16,946 nucleotides of DNA from an uncultured Collinsella sp. Its GTDB lineage: Bacteria > Actinomycetota > Coriobacteriia > Coriobacteriales > Coriobacteriaceae. Numbering within the stretch: position 1 is the stretch's first letter; the number at the start of each line of letters is the position of its first letter. Below, piece by piece: positions 1 to 8,102 of this stretch. The translations under genes and the position numbers were made by a program. Location: NCBI GenBank assembly GCA_900542125.1, contig UQMO01000055.1, forward strand, positions 1 to 16,946, in the 5' to 3' direction. The notes below the pieces were generated by a model. The model worked only from the letters and a program-made list of their open reading frames with translations, did no database searches and was not told the origin of the DNA.

Positions 1-16
1 TGTGTATAAGAGACAG
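1..16. other. Nextera/Tn5 mosaic-end adapter remnant (artefact)
   Basis: The first 16 bases (TGTGTATAAGAGACAG) match the 3' part of the Tn5 mosaic end used in Nextera libraries. They are library sequence, not genome. Translation through them adds a false MYKRQ-type N-terminus to the first gene. Genomic sequence starts at about 17. Confidence 0.95.
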
Positions 17-427
17 GACTCAGGGCAACCGGAAGCCGAGCCTGCGGCCGCCGCGACGGTCGAGGCGGTCGCGGCGGCCGCAGGGCAGGACGAGTCCGAC
101 GAGCCGACCATATCCACCGAACAGTTTGGTGTCGTAGCACCGCTTCTCGCACCGACGCCCGCGTTCGCAGCTGCTGCGCCCGCTGACGCCACGAACGAAC
201 TCGCGCCCGCCGCAGACGCCTATCTCCGCGCGCTGCTCGAGCACAACGCAGTACAGGCGGAATCGGCGGTAGTGCAATCGGAGCAGAGCGAGGACATGCT
301 CGTCGATACCATCAACGAGGCGCTCTTTGACCTAGTGGGCGACACCGTAATTGAATTTAGCGCGGCAGGGCCGCAGATTATCGAGGACTACGAAGCAGAC
401 GTGAGAGGATACCTAGACCATGAGTGA
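17..427 (+). CDS. C-terminal fragment of a TerB-C-domain protein (5' truncated)
   Basis: This is the last ~136 residues of a longer protein whose start lies off the contig. The first part is a low-complexity Ala/Glu/Pro-rich linker. The final ~70 residues (from about DAYLRALLEHN to the end) look like the end of a TerB-C domain: a short helix with LL, an acidic stretch, then a helix like VDTINEALFDLVGDTVIEF followed by an acidic tail. In TerB-C proteins this end typically reads as IN-x-x-A-x-D-x-x-GD-x-x-IE. Proteins with TerB-N/TerB-C domains are known from comparative genomics to sit beside a P-loop ATPase and an SF2 helicase, which is exactly what follows here. The stop overlaps the next start by 8 nt (420-427), supporting co-translation. 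The family call rests on a short pattern plus context, and the N-terminal part cannot be judged. Confidence 0.62.
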   Translation, partial: DSGQPEAEPAAAATVEAVAAAAGQDESDEPTISTEQFGVVAPLLAPTPAFAAAAPADATNELAPAADAYLRALLEHNAVQAESAVVQSEQSEDMLVDTINEALFDLVGDTVIEFSAAGPQIIEDYEADVRGYLDHE

Positions 428-1724
428 TACCGCATCCGCAGCACCTCGCGTGCCCAAGCGCGTCGCTGCCGTCATTCTCAACTCGCTCAAGGGCGGTGTG
501 GTCCCGCGCATCGGCCTTCCTTACATCACCGTAGGGCGCGAGGTCGAGATCCGCGCCCTGCTCACCGACCTGAGTCTCATCGCCGACGGTGGCGCGAGCT
601 TCCGCTTTCTGGTCGGTCGTTACGGCGCCGGCAAGAGCTTTTTGCTCCAGACTATCCGCACGCACGCCATGGGCGAGGGATTCGTCGTCGCTGATGCCGA
701 CCTGTCGCCCGAGCGCCGCCTGCAGGGCGGTCAGGGACAGGGCCTTGCCACCTACCGCGAGCTCATCCGCAATATATCGACCAAGACGCGCCCCGAGGGC
801 GGTGCGCTCAACCTAATTCTGGATCGCTGGGTCGCCTCGTGTGCCGACGTCGACGAGTCGGTCGTCAATGCCCAACTGGCCCCGCTCGAGGAGATGGTCC
901 ACGGCTTCGACTTCACCCGCATGCTCCGCCGCTATCGCATGGCCGCATCCGGGGGCGACGAAGAGGCCATGAGCCGCGTGACCAAATGGATTCGCGGCGA
1001 ATACCGCACCAAGAGCGAGGCACGCGCCGAGCTGGGCTCCTCGACCATCATCAGCGATAACGACTGGTACGACTACGTCAAACTCATCGCGCGTTTTTTG
1101 GTCTGCAGCGGCTACAAGGGCATGCTGGTGCTCATCGACGAACTCGTGAATCTGTATAAGATTCCCAACGCCATCACACGCCAGTACAACTACGAGAAGA
1201 TCCTGACCATGTACAACGACACGCTCCAAGGCAAGGCGCAGTACCTGGGCATGATCATGGGCGGCACGCCAACCTCCATCGAAGACCGCCGCCGCGGCGT
1301 GTTCTCCTACGAGGCCCTGCGCAGCCGACTCGCTCAGGGCCGCTTTGCGCGCGAAGACCTTAAGGACATGCTCGCGCCCATCATCCGCCTGCAGCCACTC
1401 ACCTACGAGGAGCTGCTGGTGCTGATCGAAAAACTCATGCAAATTCACGCCGGCTACTTTGGCTGGACGCCCACGCTTACCGAGAACGACTTGGTGGACT
1501 TCCTCAAGATCGAGTTCGGTCGCGTGGGAGCCGACACGCATCTGACGCCGCGTGAAGTCATTCGTGACTTTATCGAGCTGCTCGACATCCTATGCCAAAA
1601 CCCCGACGCCAACGTGGCCGAGCTGCTGCAAAGCGTCGGCGGCGACGCGTTGGCGCCGGCAACCGCAACAGGCGACACCGATACCGCAGGCGGCGACCGT
1701 AACTTCGCCGAATTCACCATCTAA
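420..1724 (+). CDS. P-loop ATPase, DUF2791 / BrxD-like
   Basis: A 434-residue ATPase of the DUF2791 type, the family that includes BREX BrxD and relatives of BrxC. Visible motifs are Walker A GRYGAGKS (residues 66-73), a hydrophobic Walker B ending in MLVLIDE (235-241) and a downstream GGTPTSIEDRRRG segment (281-293) that could be a sensor/arginine-finger region. Residues 1-60, with VPRIGLPYITVGREVE, resemble the family N-terminus, where the protein recognises its nucleotide pocket. There is no signal peptide or TM segment, so it is cytosolic. The ATG at 420 overlaps the upstream TerB-C gene by 8 nt, and a purine-rich AGAGGA lies about 10 nt upstream. Family members are thought to be ATP-driven DNA-processing factors; no biochemical role is established from this sequence. 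The neighbours make it the middle gene of a TerB-C/ATPase/helicase operon. The ATPase call is firm, the BrxD-like label a little less so. Confidence 0.85.
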   Translation: MSDTASAAPRVPKRVAAVILNSLKGGVVPRIGLPYITVGREVEIRALLTDLSLIADGGASFRFLVGRYGAGKSFLLQTIRTHAMGEGFVVADADLSPERRLQGGQGQGLATYRELIRNISTKTRPEGGALNLILDRWVASCADVDESVVNAQLAPLEEMVHGFDFTRMLRRYRMAASGGDEEAMSRVTKWIRGEYRTKSEARAELGSSTIISDNDWYDYVKLIARFLVCSGYKGMLVLIDELVNLYKIPNAITRQYNYEKILTMYNDTLQGKAQYLGMIMGGTPTSIEDRRRGVFSYEALRSRLAQGRFAREDLKDMLAPIIRLQPLTYEELLVLIEKLMQIHAGYFGWTPTLTENDLVDFLKIEFGRVGADTHLTPREVIRDFIELLDILCQNPDANVAELLQSVGGDALAPATATGDTDTAGGDRNFAEFTI

Positions 1725-1759
1725 CCTGCCAATAAGGGACAGGTTTATTTTGGCAGGTT
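1723..1759 (+). repeat. 37-nt hairpin with apical GGGACAGG (REP-like), copy 1
   Basis: The arms AACCTGCCAA (1723-1732) and TTGGCAGGTT (1750-1759) pair perfectly, with an inner TAA/TTA extension and a 2-nt bulge. The apical sequence is GGGACAGGT. The left arm begins inside the TAA stop of the ATPase gene, and a short T-run follows (to 1761), so it could also act as a weak terminator or attenuator inside the operon. Length and core register are identical to the copies at 15843 and 16674, which are in the opposite orientation. Confidence 0.8.
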
Positions 1760-1830
1760 TTATCTGGGCAAACGTTGAGACTGTAATGCAGCAAGCCGTT
1801 GTCGGCAGCGTTGAGAAATTCGTTTTTGAG

Positions 1831-1836
1831 AGGAGG
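1831..1836 (+). promoter_or_regulatory. Ribosome binding site deciding the helicase GTG start
   Basis: A perfect AGGAGG lies 4 nt before the GTG at 1841. It favours this start over the in-frame TTG at 1799, which has no comparable Shine-Dalgarno sequence. Confidence 0.75.
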
Positions 1837-1840
1837 CCCC

Positions 1841-4285
1841 GTGAACGCCTTTGACCGCTACGCCCCGTTTATCCAAGACTTCATCTACTCCCACGATTGG
1901 GAGAGCCTGCGCTCCATCCAGGTTGCGGCGGCAGATGCCATCTTCAACACGCAAGACAATGTGCTCCTGACGGCATCCACGGCATCTGGCAAAACTGAGG
2001 CGGCCTTCTTTCCCATCCTGACCGAGTTTTGGGAGAACCCGCCCGCGAGCGTGGGCGCCCTCTACATTGGCCCCCTCAAAGCACTCATCAACGACCAGTT
2101 CGTTCGCCTCAACGACCTCTGCGAAGAGGCCGATATCCCTGTCTGGCACTGGCACGGCGATGTCTCGCAGTCGCACAAGGCCAAGCTCATCAAAAAACCG
2201 AGCGGCATCTTGCAGATTACGCCCGAATCACTCGAGGCGCTCCTGATCCATAAGTACATGGCGATCCCGCGCATGTTTTGCGACCTGCGCTACGTGGTCA
2301 TCGACGAGGTTCACTCGCTCATGCGCGGCGACCGTGGCGGGCAGACGCTCTGCCTTGTCGAGCGACTCTCGCGCATGGCCGGCGTGCAGCCTCGACGCAT
2401 TGGCCTTTCCGCTACCATCGGCGACCCCGAGCGCACGGGCGCTTTTCTCTCACAGGGAACGGGGCGCGACTGCGTTATCCCCCGCTTTGAAGAACCGCGC
2501 CGCGTGTGGCGCATCTCCATGGAGCACTTCTACAACTCGGGCCCCCAGGCACAGCAGCGGGGATTCGTAGGCACAGGTCCGCAGGAAGCCGAAGTGCTCG
2601 CATGCGAGCGCATCGAGGCGGTGGCGCCCACGGCACTGCCGGCCGACACCAAAGACATGCGCCGCAGCGGACAGCTCACACAGGAGGAGCGCCGTCAACG
2701 TCGCGAACGGGCACAGGATAAGGCTACCTCCGGGAACCGCCGCACTTCTTCGGCCCCCGAGGGCGAAGTCGATATCCCTCGGGCCGCTGAGCAGGCGCTC
2801 CTCAACCCCACCGACACCGCGCCCGAAAACGCCGATCCCGGCATGGGCTATATCTTCGAACACACCCGCGGGCGCAAGTGCTTGGTCTTTGCCAATTCGC
2901 GCGAGGAGGCAGAGGCCGTGTGCTCCATGCTGCGCAGCTACTGCGAGAGCCGGCACGAGCCCGACCGCTTTCTCATCCACCATGGCAATCTTTCGGCATC
3001 GCTGCGCGAGACGGCCGAGGAACTCATGCGCGACGAAGAACAGGCACAGACAACCGTCACCACCTCCACGCTGGAGCTCGGTATTGATATCGGCCGTCTG
3101 GAGCGTGCCTTCCAGATCGACGCGCCGTTTGCCGTCAGCTCCTTTTTGCAGCGTATGGGGCGCACGGGCCGCCGCGATCTTCCGCCCGAGATGTGGTTTG
3201 TCATGCGCGAGGAGGAGCCCGAGCCGCGCACGATGATGCCCGAAACGATACCTTGGAAGCTCCTGCAGGGCATCGCGCTCGTACAACTCTATCGCGAAGA
3301 AAAGTGGGTCGAGCCACCCGAGCTCGATCGACTCCCCTACAGTTTGCTCTATCACCAGACCATGTCGACGCTCGCCAGCACCGGCGAGCTCACACCGGCC
3401 GAGCTTGCTCAGCGCGTGCTCACGCTGAGCTATTTCCACCGCGTCTCGGCCGATGACTATCGCGTACTGCTGCGCCACCTCATCAAGATCGACCACATCC
3501 AGGTCACCGAGGGCGGTGGGCTCATCGTGGGCCTCGCGGGCGAGCGCATCATCAACAACTTTAAGTTCTACGCTGTGTTCCAGGAAAACGAAGAGTTTAC
3601 CGTTCGCAGCGAATCGGCCGAGCTGGGCACGATCGTCAATCCCCCACCGCCCGGTGAGCGCATCGCTATCGCCGGACACTGCTGGATTGTCGAGGAAGTG
3701 GACTGGAAGCGTCATACCGTCTTTGCCACGCAGGTCAAGGGCCGTGTGCCGGCCTACTTTGGCGACTGCCCCGGCGACATCAATACACACGTACTCGAGC
3801 GCATGCGCAAGGCGCTCAACGAGCACGCGGCATATCCGTACCTCATGGGCAACGCACGGGCACGCCTTGCACAGGCTCGTCATACCGCCGAGATTTCGGG
3901 GGCGGGAACTAAACCGCTCATTAACCTGGGCGGCGACACCTGGGTGCTCTTCCCCTGGCTGGGCAGCTACGCCTTTTTGGCGCTCGAGCGCATGCTCAAG
4001 ATTAAATGTGCCGCGGAGCTGGGCCTTCGCGGACTCGACCCTTCACGACCGTACTTTATGCAGTTTAAGATGAAGGCCGACGAGAAGACGTTCTTTGAGG
4101 TGCTCGCAGCCGAGGTCGAAAAGGACTTCGACCCCATCGAGCTCGTCTATCCCGGCGAGGTGCCTTATTTTGATCGCTACGACGAGTACGTTCCCGAAGA
4201 GCTCGTACGCAAGGGCTTTGCCGAAGGCGTGCTCGACATCGAGGGCATGAAGCAGCGCGTTCACGGCTGGCGCGACCACGCCTAA
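1841..4285 (+). CDS. Lhr/BrxHI-like superfamily II DEVH helicase
   Basis: An SF2 DNA/RNA helicase of 814 residues starting at GTG 1841. Motif I is TASTASGKTE (44-53), motif II is DEVH (155-158), motif III is SAT (190-192), motif V lies around STLELGIDIG (409-418) and motif VI is QRMGRTGRR (437-445). The large region after motif VI fits the Lhr-like accessory part (winged-helix and later domains). A charged, poorly conserved-looking linker occupies about 236-335 between the two RecA lobes. Lhr-like helicases are 3'-5' translocases in the family, and BrxHI is the member found with BrxD in type 2 BREX. Here it follows a BrxD-like ATPase after a 116-nt gap containing a hairpin. The gene ends 27 nt from the convergent 4313-5191 gene with no convincing terminator between. 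The helicase call is secure; substrate and role are inference. Confidence 0.9.
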   Translation: MNAFDRYAPFIQDFIYSHDWESLRSIQVAAADAIFNTQDNVLLTASTASGKTEAAFFPILTEFWENPPASVGALYIGPLKALINDQFVRLNDLCEEADIPVWHWHGDVSQSHKAKLIKKPSGILQITPESLEALLIHKYMAIPRMFCDLRYVVIDEVHSLMRGDRGGQTLCLVERLSRMAGVQPRRIGLSATIGDPERTGAFLSQGTGRDCVIPRFEEPRRVWRISMEHFYNSGPQAQQRGFVGTGPQEAEVLACERIEAVAPTALPADTKDMRRSGQLTQEERRQRRERAQDKATSGNRRTSSAPEGEVDIPRAAEQALLNPTDTAPENADPGMGYIFEHTRGRKCLVFANSREEAEAVCSMLRSYCESRHEPDRFLIHHGNLSASLRETAEELMRDEEQAQTTVTTSTLELGIDIGRLERAFQIDAPFAVSSFLQRMGRTGRRDLPPEMWFVMREEEPEPRTMMPETIPWKLLQGIALVQLYREEKWVEPPELDRLPYSLLYHQTMSTLASTGELTPAELAQRVLTLSYFHRVSADDYRVLLRHLIKIDHIQVTEGGGLIVGLAGERIINNFKFYAVFQENEEFTVRSESAELGTIVNPPPPGERIAIAGHCWIVEEVDWKRHTVFATQVKGRVPAYFGDCPGDINTHVLERMRKALNEHAAYPYLMGNARARLAQARHTAEISGAGTKPLINLGGDTWVLFPWLGSYAFLALERMLKIKCAAELGLRGLDPSRPYFMQFKMKADEKTFFEVLAAEVEKDFDPIELVYPGEVPYFDRYDEYVPEELVRKGFAEGVLDIEGMKQRVHGWRDHA

Positions 4286-4312
4286 GACCAGTCTTTTTTG
4301 GGACGGGGAGAC

Positions 4313-5191
4313 TTACTTGTCGTGAAGGACAGTGCCGAGGAAGTCGGCATCGAAGGGCACGGCTTCGGCAAAGGCGTAGTCGCCGTCGCTGGCGATGAGC
4401 AGGTAGTTTTCCTCGCCGCCAAACTCCGCATCGCCACATGGCACCACCCAAGCGTGGTCGAACACCTCGAGTGCCGTGGCGGCGCAATCGCGCAGGAACG
4501 ACACATCGCTCCCCTCGTTCGCGCTCACAATATTAGCCACGTAGATACCGCCCGGATTCAAGCTACCCCGCACCAGACGCAGCGCCTCAGCAGTTGCCAG
4601 CTCGCGTACGGGCTCGGCACCGCCAAAGCAATCGCTCACGACCACGTCGTAGCGACGATGGCCCACGCTCGTCACGCCCAGGTACGAGCGAGCCTCAGCG
4701 GTAATCACTCGCAGGCGATCGCCCACCGTGCGCTCCAGCTCGTCCAGGTAGAACCAACGGCGCGCTAGGCGCGTAATCTCGGCATCGTACTCAATGACGT
4801 CCATGCGCAAGCTCTCGTGCGACATCAGCGCAAACTTTGGATAGGCAAACCCGCCGCCGCCCAGCATGAGCATACGGTCGACACCATGCCCGGAAGCATC
4901 ACGCATTGCGTCCTCGGCCTCAAACGCATCGTCAAATGCACGATAGTACGCAAAGACTGGCTCCGCCCAACGATCGCCAACATAGCTCGCGCTTTGGTAG
5001 ACGCCGCCCTGTACGAGCACGCGGACCTCGTCACCGCGCTCGTCGTGCACACGCTTCACACGTGCCAACCCGTTGCGGGTACGTGCGACCTGCAAACAGG
5101 CAGCACGAACAGCGACGGCGGCCGCACCAAGCGCCGCGGCTCCCAGGGCAACGCCGGCAACAACGCCGGCAGAAACACTCGGCTTGTTCAT
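4313..5191 (-). CDS. Spermidine-synthase-like Rossmann protein with N-terminal hydrophobic segment
   Basis: A 292-residue protein of the spermidine synthase/methyltransferase fold. The nucleotide-binding glycine loop is GGGGFAYPK (111-119), followed by an acidic strand end DVIEYD (131-136) that would contact the ribose of the cofactor. The YDVVVSDCFGG segment (181-191) sits where polyamine synthases carry their catalytic Asp. Residues 8-33 are Ala/Gly/Val-rich and hydrophobic, consistent with a membrane anchor or signal-like segment. Proteins like this are often annotated as fused or MFS-less spermidine synthases, but a true aminopropyltransferase activity is not shown. The ATG directly follows the elp3 TAG stop (TAGATG), and an AAAGGAG ribosome site lies inside the end of elp3, so the two are probably translationally coupled. 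It could be a methyltransferase of unknown substrate instead. Confidence 0.75.
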   Translation of the reverse strand: MNKPSVSAGVVAGVALGAAALGAAAVAVRAACLQVARTRNGLARVKRVHDERGDEVRVLVQGGVYQSASYVGDRWAEPVFAYYRAFDDAFEAEDAMRDASGHGVDRMLMLGGGGFAYPKFALMSHESLRMDVIEYDAEITRLARRWFYLDELERTVGDRLRVITAEARSYLGVTSVGHRRYDVVVSDCFGGAEPVRELATAEALRLVRGSLNPGGIYVANIVSANEGSDVSFLRDCAATALEVFDHAWVVPCGDAEFGGEENYLLIASDGDYAFAEAVPFDADFLGTVLHDK

Positions 5192-7099
5192 CTAGAGCTC
5201 CTTTTGCAGATAAAGGCCATGGTCATAAAATCCAAGATGGCGATAGTACTCGCGCGTACCGATCGCGCTGATCACGTTGATGTACGTATAGCCAGCGTCC
5301 CGAGCTATCTGGCACGCACGCTCCACGAGCAAACGTCCCAATCCATGGTGCTGCGCTGCCTGGCCCTGATCGCCCACGCGCGCCGCCATGCCATACACGT
5401 GCACCTCACGGATCATCGCCTCGTCCGGCATCGTCGGCAGCTCGTCCGCATGTGCGGCAACAAAAGCGCGATCGGGCAGCGACAACCGCAAAAAGCCCGC
5501 GATCTTGCCCCGCGGCGTCACCCACTGCAAAAAGCGCTCGTAAGTCACCGGCGTCTCGTACGCTACTTCCTCATCAAGAGATAGCTCATCCAAGTCGGCA
5601 CCCGCCGTGCTGATCTCGCGATAGCGAATCTCACGCACCGTCGCGCCTTCTCCACGAGCCGACAAGCGGTTCTCAACGAGCTGACGTAGGTTGGGCTTCT
5701 TGTTGCCCACCATAATGTCGTCGGAGCTAAAGTCGCGAATCATGCGACTGATGCGGCAGAACGCCGGCGTCACCACGATGTCGTCGGCCAACACATCGAG
5801 CAGCTCGTCCTCGGTATAGGGGCGCCACTCGCCACGCTCGTAACAGCCCACCAGACGCGAGCCCTCGATGAGCGCGCACGGGTAGACCTTGACCTCGTCG
5901 GGCATAAAGGTGCCCTCGGTCATAAAGCGCTCGTAGTCACGCTTGTCCCCCTCGGGCGTGGCGCCCAGCAAGTTGAGCATAAAGTGCGCGTGGATCTTAA
6001 AGCCAAATAGGCGCGCGAGCGAAAACGCTCGCTCGATCTGAGCCACCGTGATACGACGCTCGTTAATGTCAAGCAGATACTGGTCGAGGCTCTGGATGCC
6101 CATCTGAATCTTGGTGCAGCCCAGACGACGAATGAGCGTGAGCGCCTGTGGCGTCACGGCATCGGGGCGCGTCTCGATAACGAGTCCCACCACGCGATGC
6201 TTCGCCGTCTCGTTGATGCGTTGTTGGCGCTCAAGCTCCTCCATCGTTGCCGTCTGCCACTCGGCGACCTCGCCCCACGGCGTACCGGGGCCGTACAGAC
6301 GACGCACCGCGCGGTTATAGCCACCCACGGCAGCATCCACACGTCCCTGCTCGTTGGCAACGCCGGCTGTAAGCTCGGCCTCATCGATCGCAATGCCGGC
6401 GGCCCGATAGTGCTCGCGACGCTCCGCCACCACCGGCGGCAGAGCGTCGGCAGGAGCGTCATCGAGCAGGCGCCCCGCCTCGGCACGGCTAATACCCGGG
6501 CGCGCCAGCATGGGATTAGCCGCCACACCGGCGACGGCATCGTCGTTGAGCGCACGGAAGAGCTCCGACATAAACCACGTCTGATAGCCTTGCGGATAGT
6601 CACTCCAGGTGCCACCGAGCACGATGAGCTCAATCTTGTCGGTCGCATGCCCCATCTGCGAAAGTGCCGTCAGACGAGCACTCACCTGCAGATATGGATC
6701 GAAGCAGTTTTGCTCTGCACGGGCACACGCCGGCTCGGCATGTAAATAGCTTTTGGGCATGCGCAGATCGTTGGGGCAAAACAGGCAATCGCCCGAGCAC
6801 GGCCACGGCTTGGTGATGACGGTAATGGTTGCCACGCCCGAAGCCGTGCGACGAGGCTTCATACGCAGCACCTGCAGCAGTTGACGTTCCAGCTCGGCAT
6901 CGACATTCCACCCAGCCCAACGAGCCGGCTCCTCACGTTTAACCCGCTGGTAGAACGGCAGCAGACGGCGCTTGGCCAAATCGCGTTTGTCGGCACCCTC
7001 ACGGCGCGCCTCGGCATGTATCAGTTTGACGAGCACCTTGTCGTCCACGGTCTCGCCGCGACGCAGAGCCTCGAGTATGTTCAAGATAATCTGTTCCAT
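5192..7099 (-). CDS. elp3: Elp3-family tRNA U34 radical SAM/GNAT enzyme
   Basis: A 635-residue Elp3 homologue; the family installs the carboxymethyl group on wobble uridine 34 of tRNA using a radical SAM [4Fe-4S] centre and acetyl-CoA. The cluster cysteines are C101, C105 and C108 (CSGDCLFCPN), followed by a family signature MPKSYL...EPACARA...FDPYLQ (114-138), then LGGTWSDYP (161-169) and ETRPD (309-313). The C-terminal GNAT domain is visible as QHHGLGRLL (acetyl-CoA loop) and GTREYYRHLGF near the end. The C-x3-C-x2-C spacing is shorter than the C-x9-C-x2-C of eukaryotic Elp3. About 100 residues (about 185-285) lie between GGTWSDYP and the NETAKHRVVGL block, more than in most Elp3 proteins and probably an insertion. 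The start ATG has a G-rich stretch just upstream. The stop abuts the next gene's ATG. Only Elp3 is present, with no other Elongator subunits, as is usual in bacteria and archaea. Confidence 0.93.
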   Translation of the reverse strand: MEQIILNILEALRRGETVDDKVLVKLIHAEARREGADKRDLAKRRLLPFYQRVKREEPARWAGWNVDAELERQLLQVLRMKPRRTASGVATITVITKPWPCSGDCLFCPNDLRMPKSYLHAEPACARAEQNCFDPYLQVSARLTALSQMGHATDKIELIVLGGTWSDYPQGYQTWFMSELFRALNDDAVAGVAANPMLARPGISRAEAGRLLDDAPADALPPVVAERREHYRAAGIAIDEAELTAGVANEQGRVDAAVGGYNRAVRRLYGPGTPWGEVAEWQTATMEELERQQRINETAKHRVVGLVIETRPDAVTPQALTLIRRLGCTKIQMGIQSLDQYLLDINERRITVAQIERAFSLARLFGFKIHAHFMLNLLGATPEGDKRDYERFMTEGTFMPDEVKVYPCALIEGSRLVGCYERGEWRPYTEDELLDVLADDIVVTPAFCRISRMIRDFSSDDIMVGNKKPNLRQLVENRLSARGEGATVREIRYREISTAGADLDELSLDEEVAYETPVTYERFLQWVTPRGKIAGFLRLSLPDRAFVAAHADELPTMPDEAMIREVHVYGMAARVGDQGQAAQHHGLGRLLVERACQIARDAGYTYINVISAIGTREYYRHLGFYDHGLYLQKEL

Positions 7100-7117
7100 G
7101 CCCCCATTGTAAAGGCA

Positions 7118-7151
7118 AAGGCGCCGGAGCCGATCTCGGCTTCGGCGCCTT
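7118..7151 (-). terminator. Hairpin between the DUF4097 gene and elp3
   Basis: Arms 7118-7133 and 7136-7151 form a 16-bp stem with one G-U wobble (AAGGCGCC...GGCGCCTT) and a very tight turn. It lies just after the DUF4097 stop on the minus strand and is followed in that direction by TTTGCCTTT. It likely ends the HTH/DUF4097 transcript and separates it from elp3, although the T-tract is interrupted. Confidence 0.6.
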
Positions 7152-7202
7152 CATCAAACAGCGCATCTAAGCATCTATGTTTGCGGACTTAGCCCGCCGT
7201 CG

Positions 7203-8102
7203 TCACTCCGGATCAAACGACATGTCGCCCGAACCGACCTTAAAACGATACGTGGCAGACTTATCACCGTTGTCGAATTCATGATTCAATATGGTCTCGC
7301 CGTCGTAGCCAAGCGGAAGGAAATCGCTCTCGAAGTCACCGCTGCCCACAGTTAGGCTCGCCTTAAAGCCCGTCGAGTTCGGAACCGTTATCTCCACGTC
7401 GCCCGAGCCCACACTCACGTCCATCGACTTCGCGGGGGCCTGATAGAGCTCGAACGTCACATCGCCCGAACCGACCTCGGCATTCAGGGTATCGGTCACG
7501 GTGCCAGTAAACTCAACATCTCCCGAGTCCAAAGTCAGGTTGAGGTCATGGCACGCAATGCCCGCGACCGTCAGATCACCCGATCCCACCTTGGCCGTAA
7601 TGCCGACCAGGTTATCGGCAACTTCGCGCGGCAGTTCGACGGTAACCGTGCGGTCAATGGCGCGCTCGTCATCGCAATCGAACTGGCGAATCTTGAGCGT
7701 AGAGCCCTTGATTTCGGCCAGGTTCTGGGTTGCCGCATCGAAGGCAACGGTCCCCGTTGCCACGCGACCGCTTTCAATTACGCGCACCGGCCCGCCGGAG
7801 ACGTGTTTGACCTCGACCGTGCCCGACGTCACATCCAGGTCAAGCGATGTGAACGCGTCGGCATCAAACGTTTCGCTCGAAAGTTGCTGAGGCCGAGCGG
7901 AATAGCTGCCGTCGTCCAAGAGATTGCCCTCGTCAACCGCATCGTCCATACCAGACAAGCCGGATACGACATCGTCGAGATCCCACGGGCCATCAAAATG
8001 AATCAAAGTCCGCGAAATGCCAAAAACAAGCCCGATGATGAGCACAAACGCTCCGATGCCAACGCCCAGACGCAGCTTGGATTCATGCGAAAGCTTCATC
8101 AT
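7203..8102 (-). CDS. DUF4097 membrane-anchored beta-repeat protein
   Basis: A 299-residue protein with a short cytoplasmic N-terminus and one hydrophobic segment (about 12-34, LGVGIGAFVLIIGLVFGI). An extracytoplasmic region then carries a periodic motif: VGSGDLTV, LDSGDVEF, VGSGDVTF, VGSGDVEI, VGSGDFES and VGSGDMSF, roughly every 20-25 residues, preceded by TSGTVEV. This is the pattern of the DUF4097 (adhesin-like) beta-helix family. The family's exact function is unknown; members commonly sit beside membrane-linked transcription regulators and envelope-stress genes. The ATG overlaps the TGA of the upstream HTH gene (ATGA), and a second ATG follows immediately (MMK). Upstream purines (AGAGGGTGA) may be the ribosome site. 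Family assignment is confident; biological role is not. Confidence 0.85.
   Translation of the reverse strand: MMKLSHESKLRLGVGIGAFVLIIGLVFGISRTLIHFDGPWDLDDVVSGLSGMDDAVDEGNLLDDGSYSARPQQLSSETFDADAFTSLDLDVTSGTVEVKHVSGGPVRVIESGRVATGTVAFDAATQNLAEIKGSTLKIRQFDCDDERAIDRTVTVELPREVADNLVGITAKVGSGDLTVAGIACHDLNLTLDSGDVEFTGTVTDTLNAEVGSGDVTFELYQAPAKSMDVSVGSGDVEITVPNSTGFKASLTVGSGDFESDFLPLGYDGETILNHEFDNGDKSATYRFKVGSGDMSFDPE

Noticed and set aside
17..427. Classical tellurite resistance (ter) operon
   Set aside because: Only a TerB-C-like tail is visible; no TerC, TerD or TerZ genes are present.
2450..3883. 477-residue minus-strand open frame opposite the helicase
   Set aside because: Antisense shadow of a GC-rich gene; the translation is His/Ala-rich and has no recognisable domain.
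17..4285. Complete BREX system
   Set aside because: Only BrxD-like and BrxHI-like components are seen; no PglX, PglZ or BrxC/PglY homologue is in the window, though more could lie off the left end.
4286..4312. Terminator between the helicase and the spermidine-synthase-like gene
   Set aside because: Only a 5-bp AAGAC/GTCTT stem with a 2-nt loop before a T-run; too weak to call.
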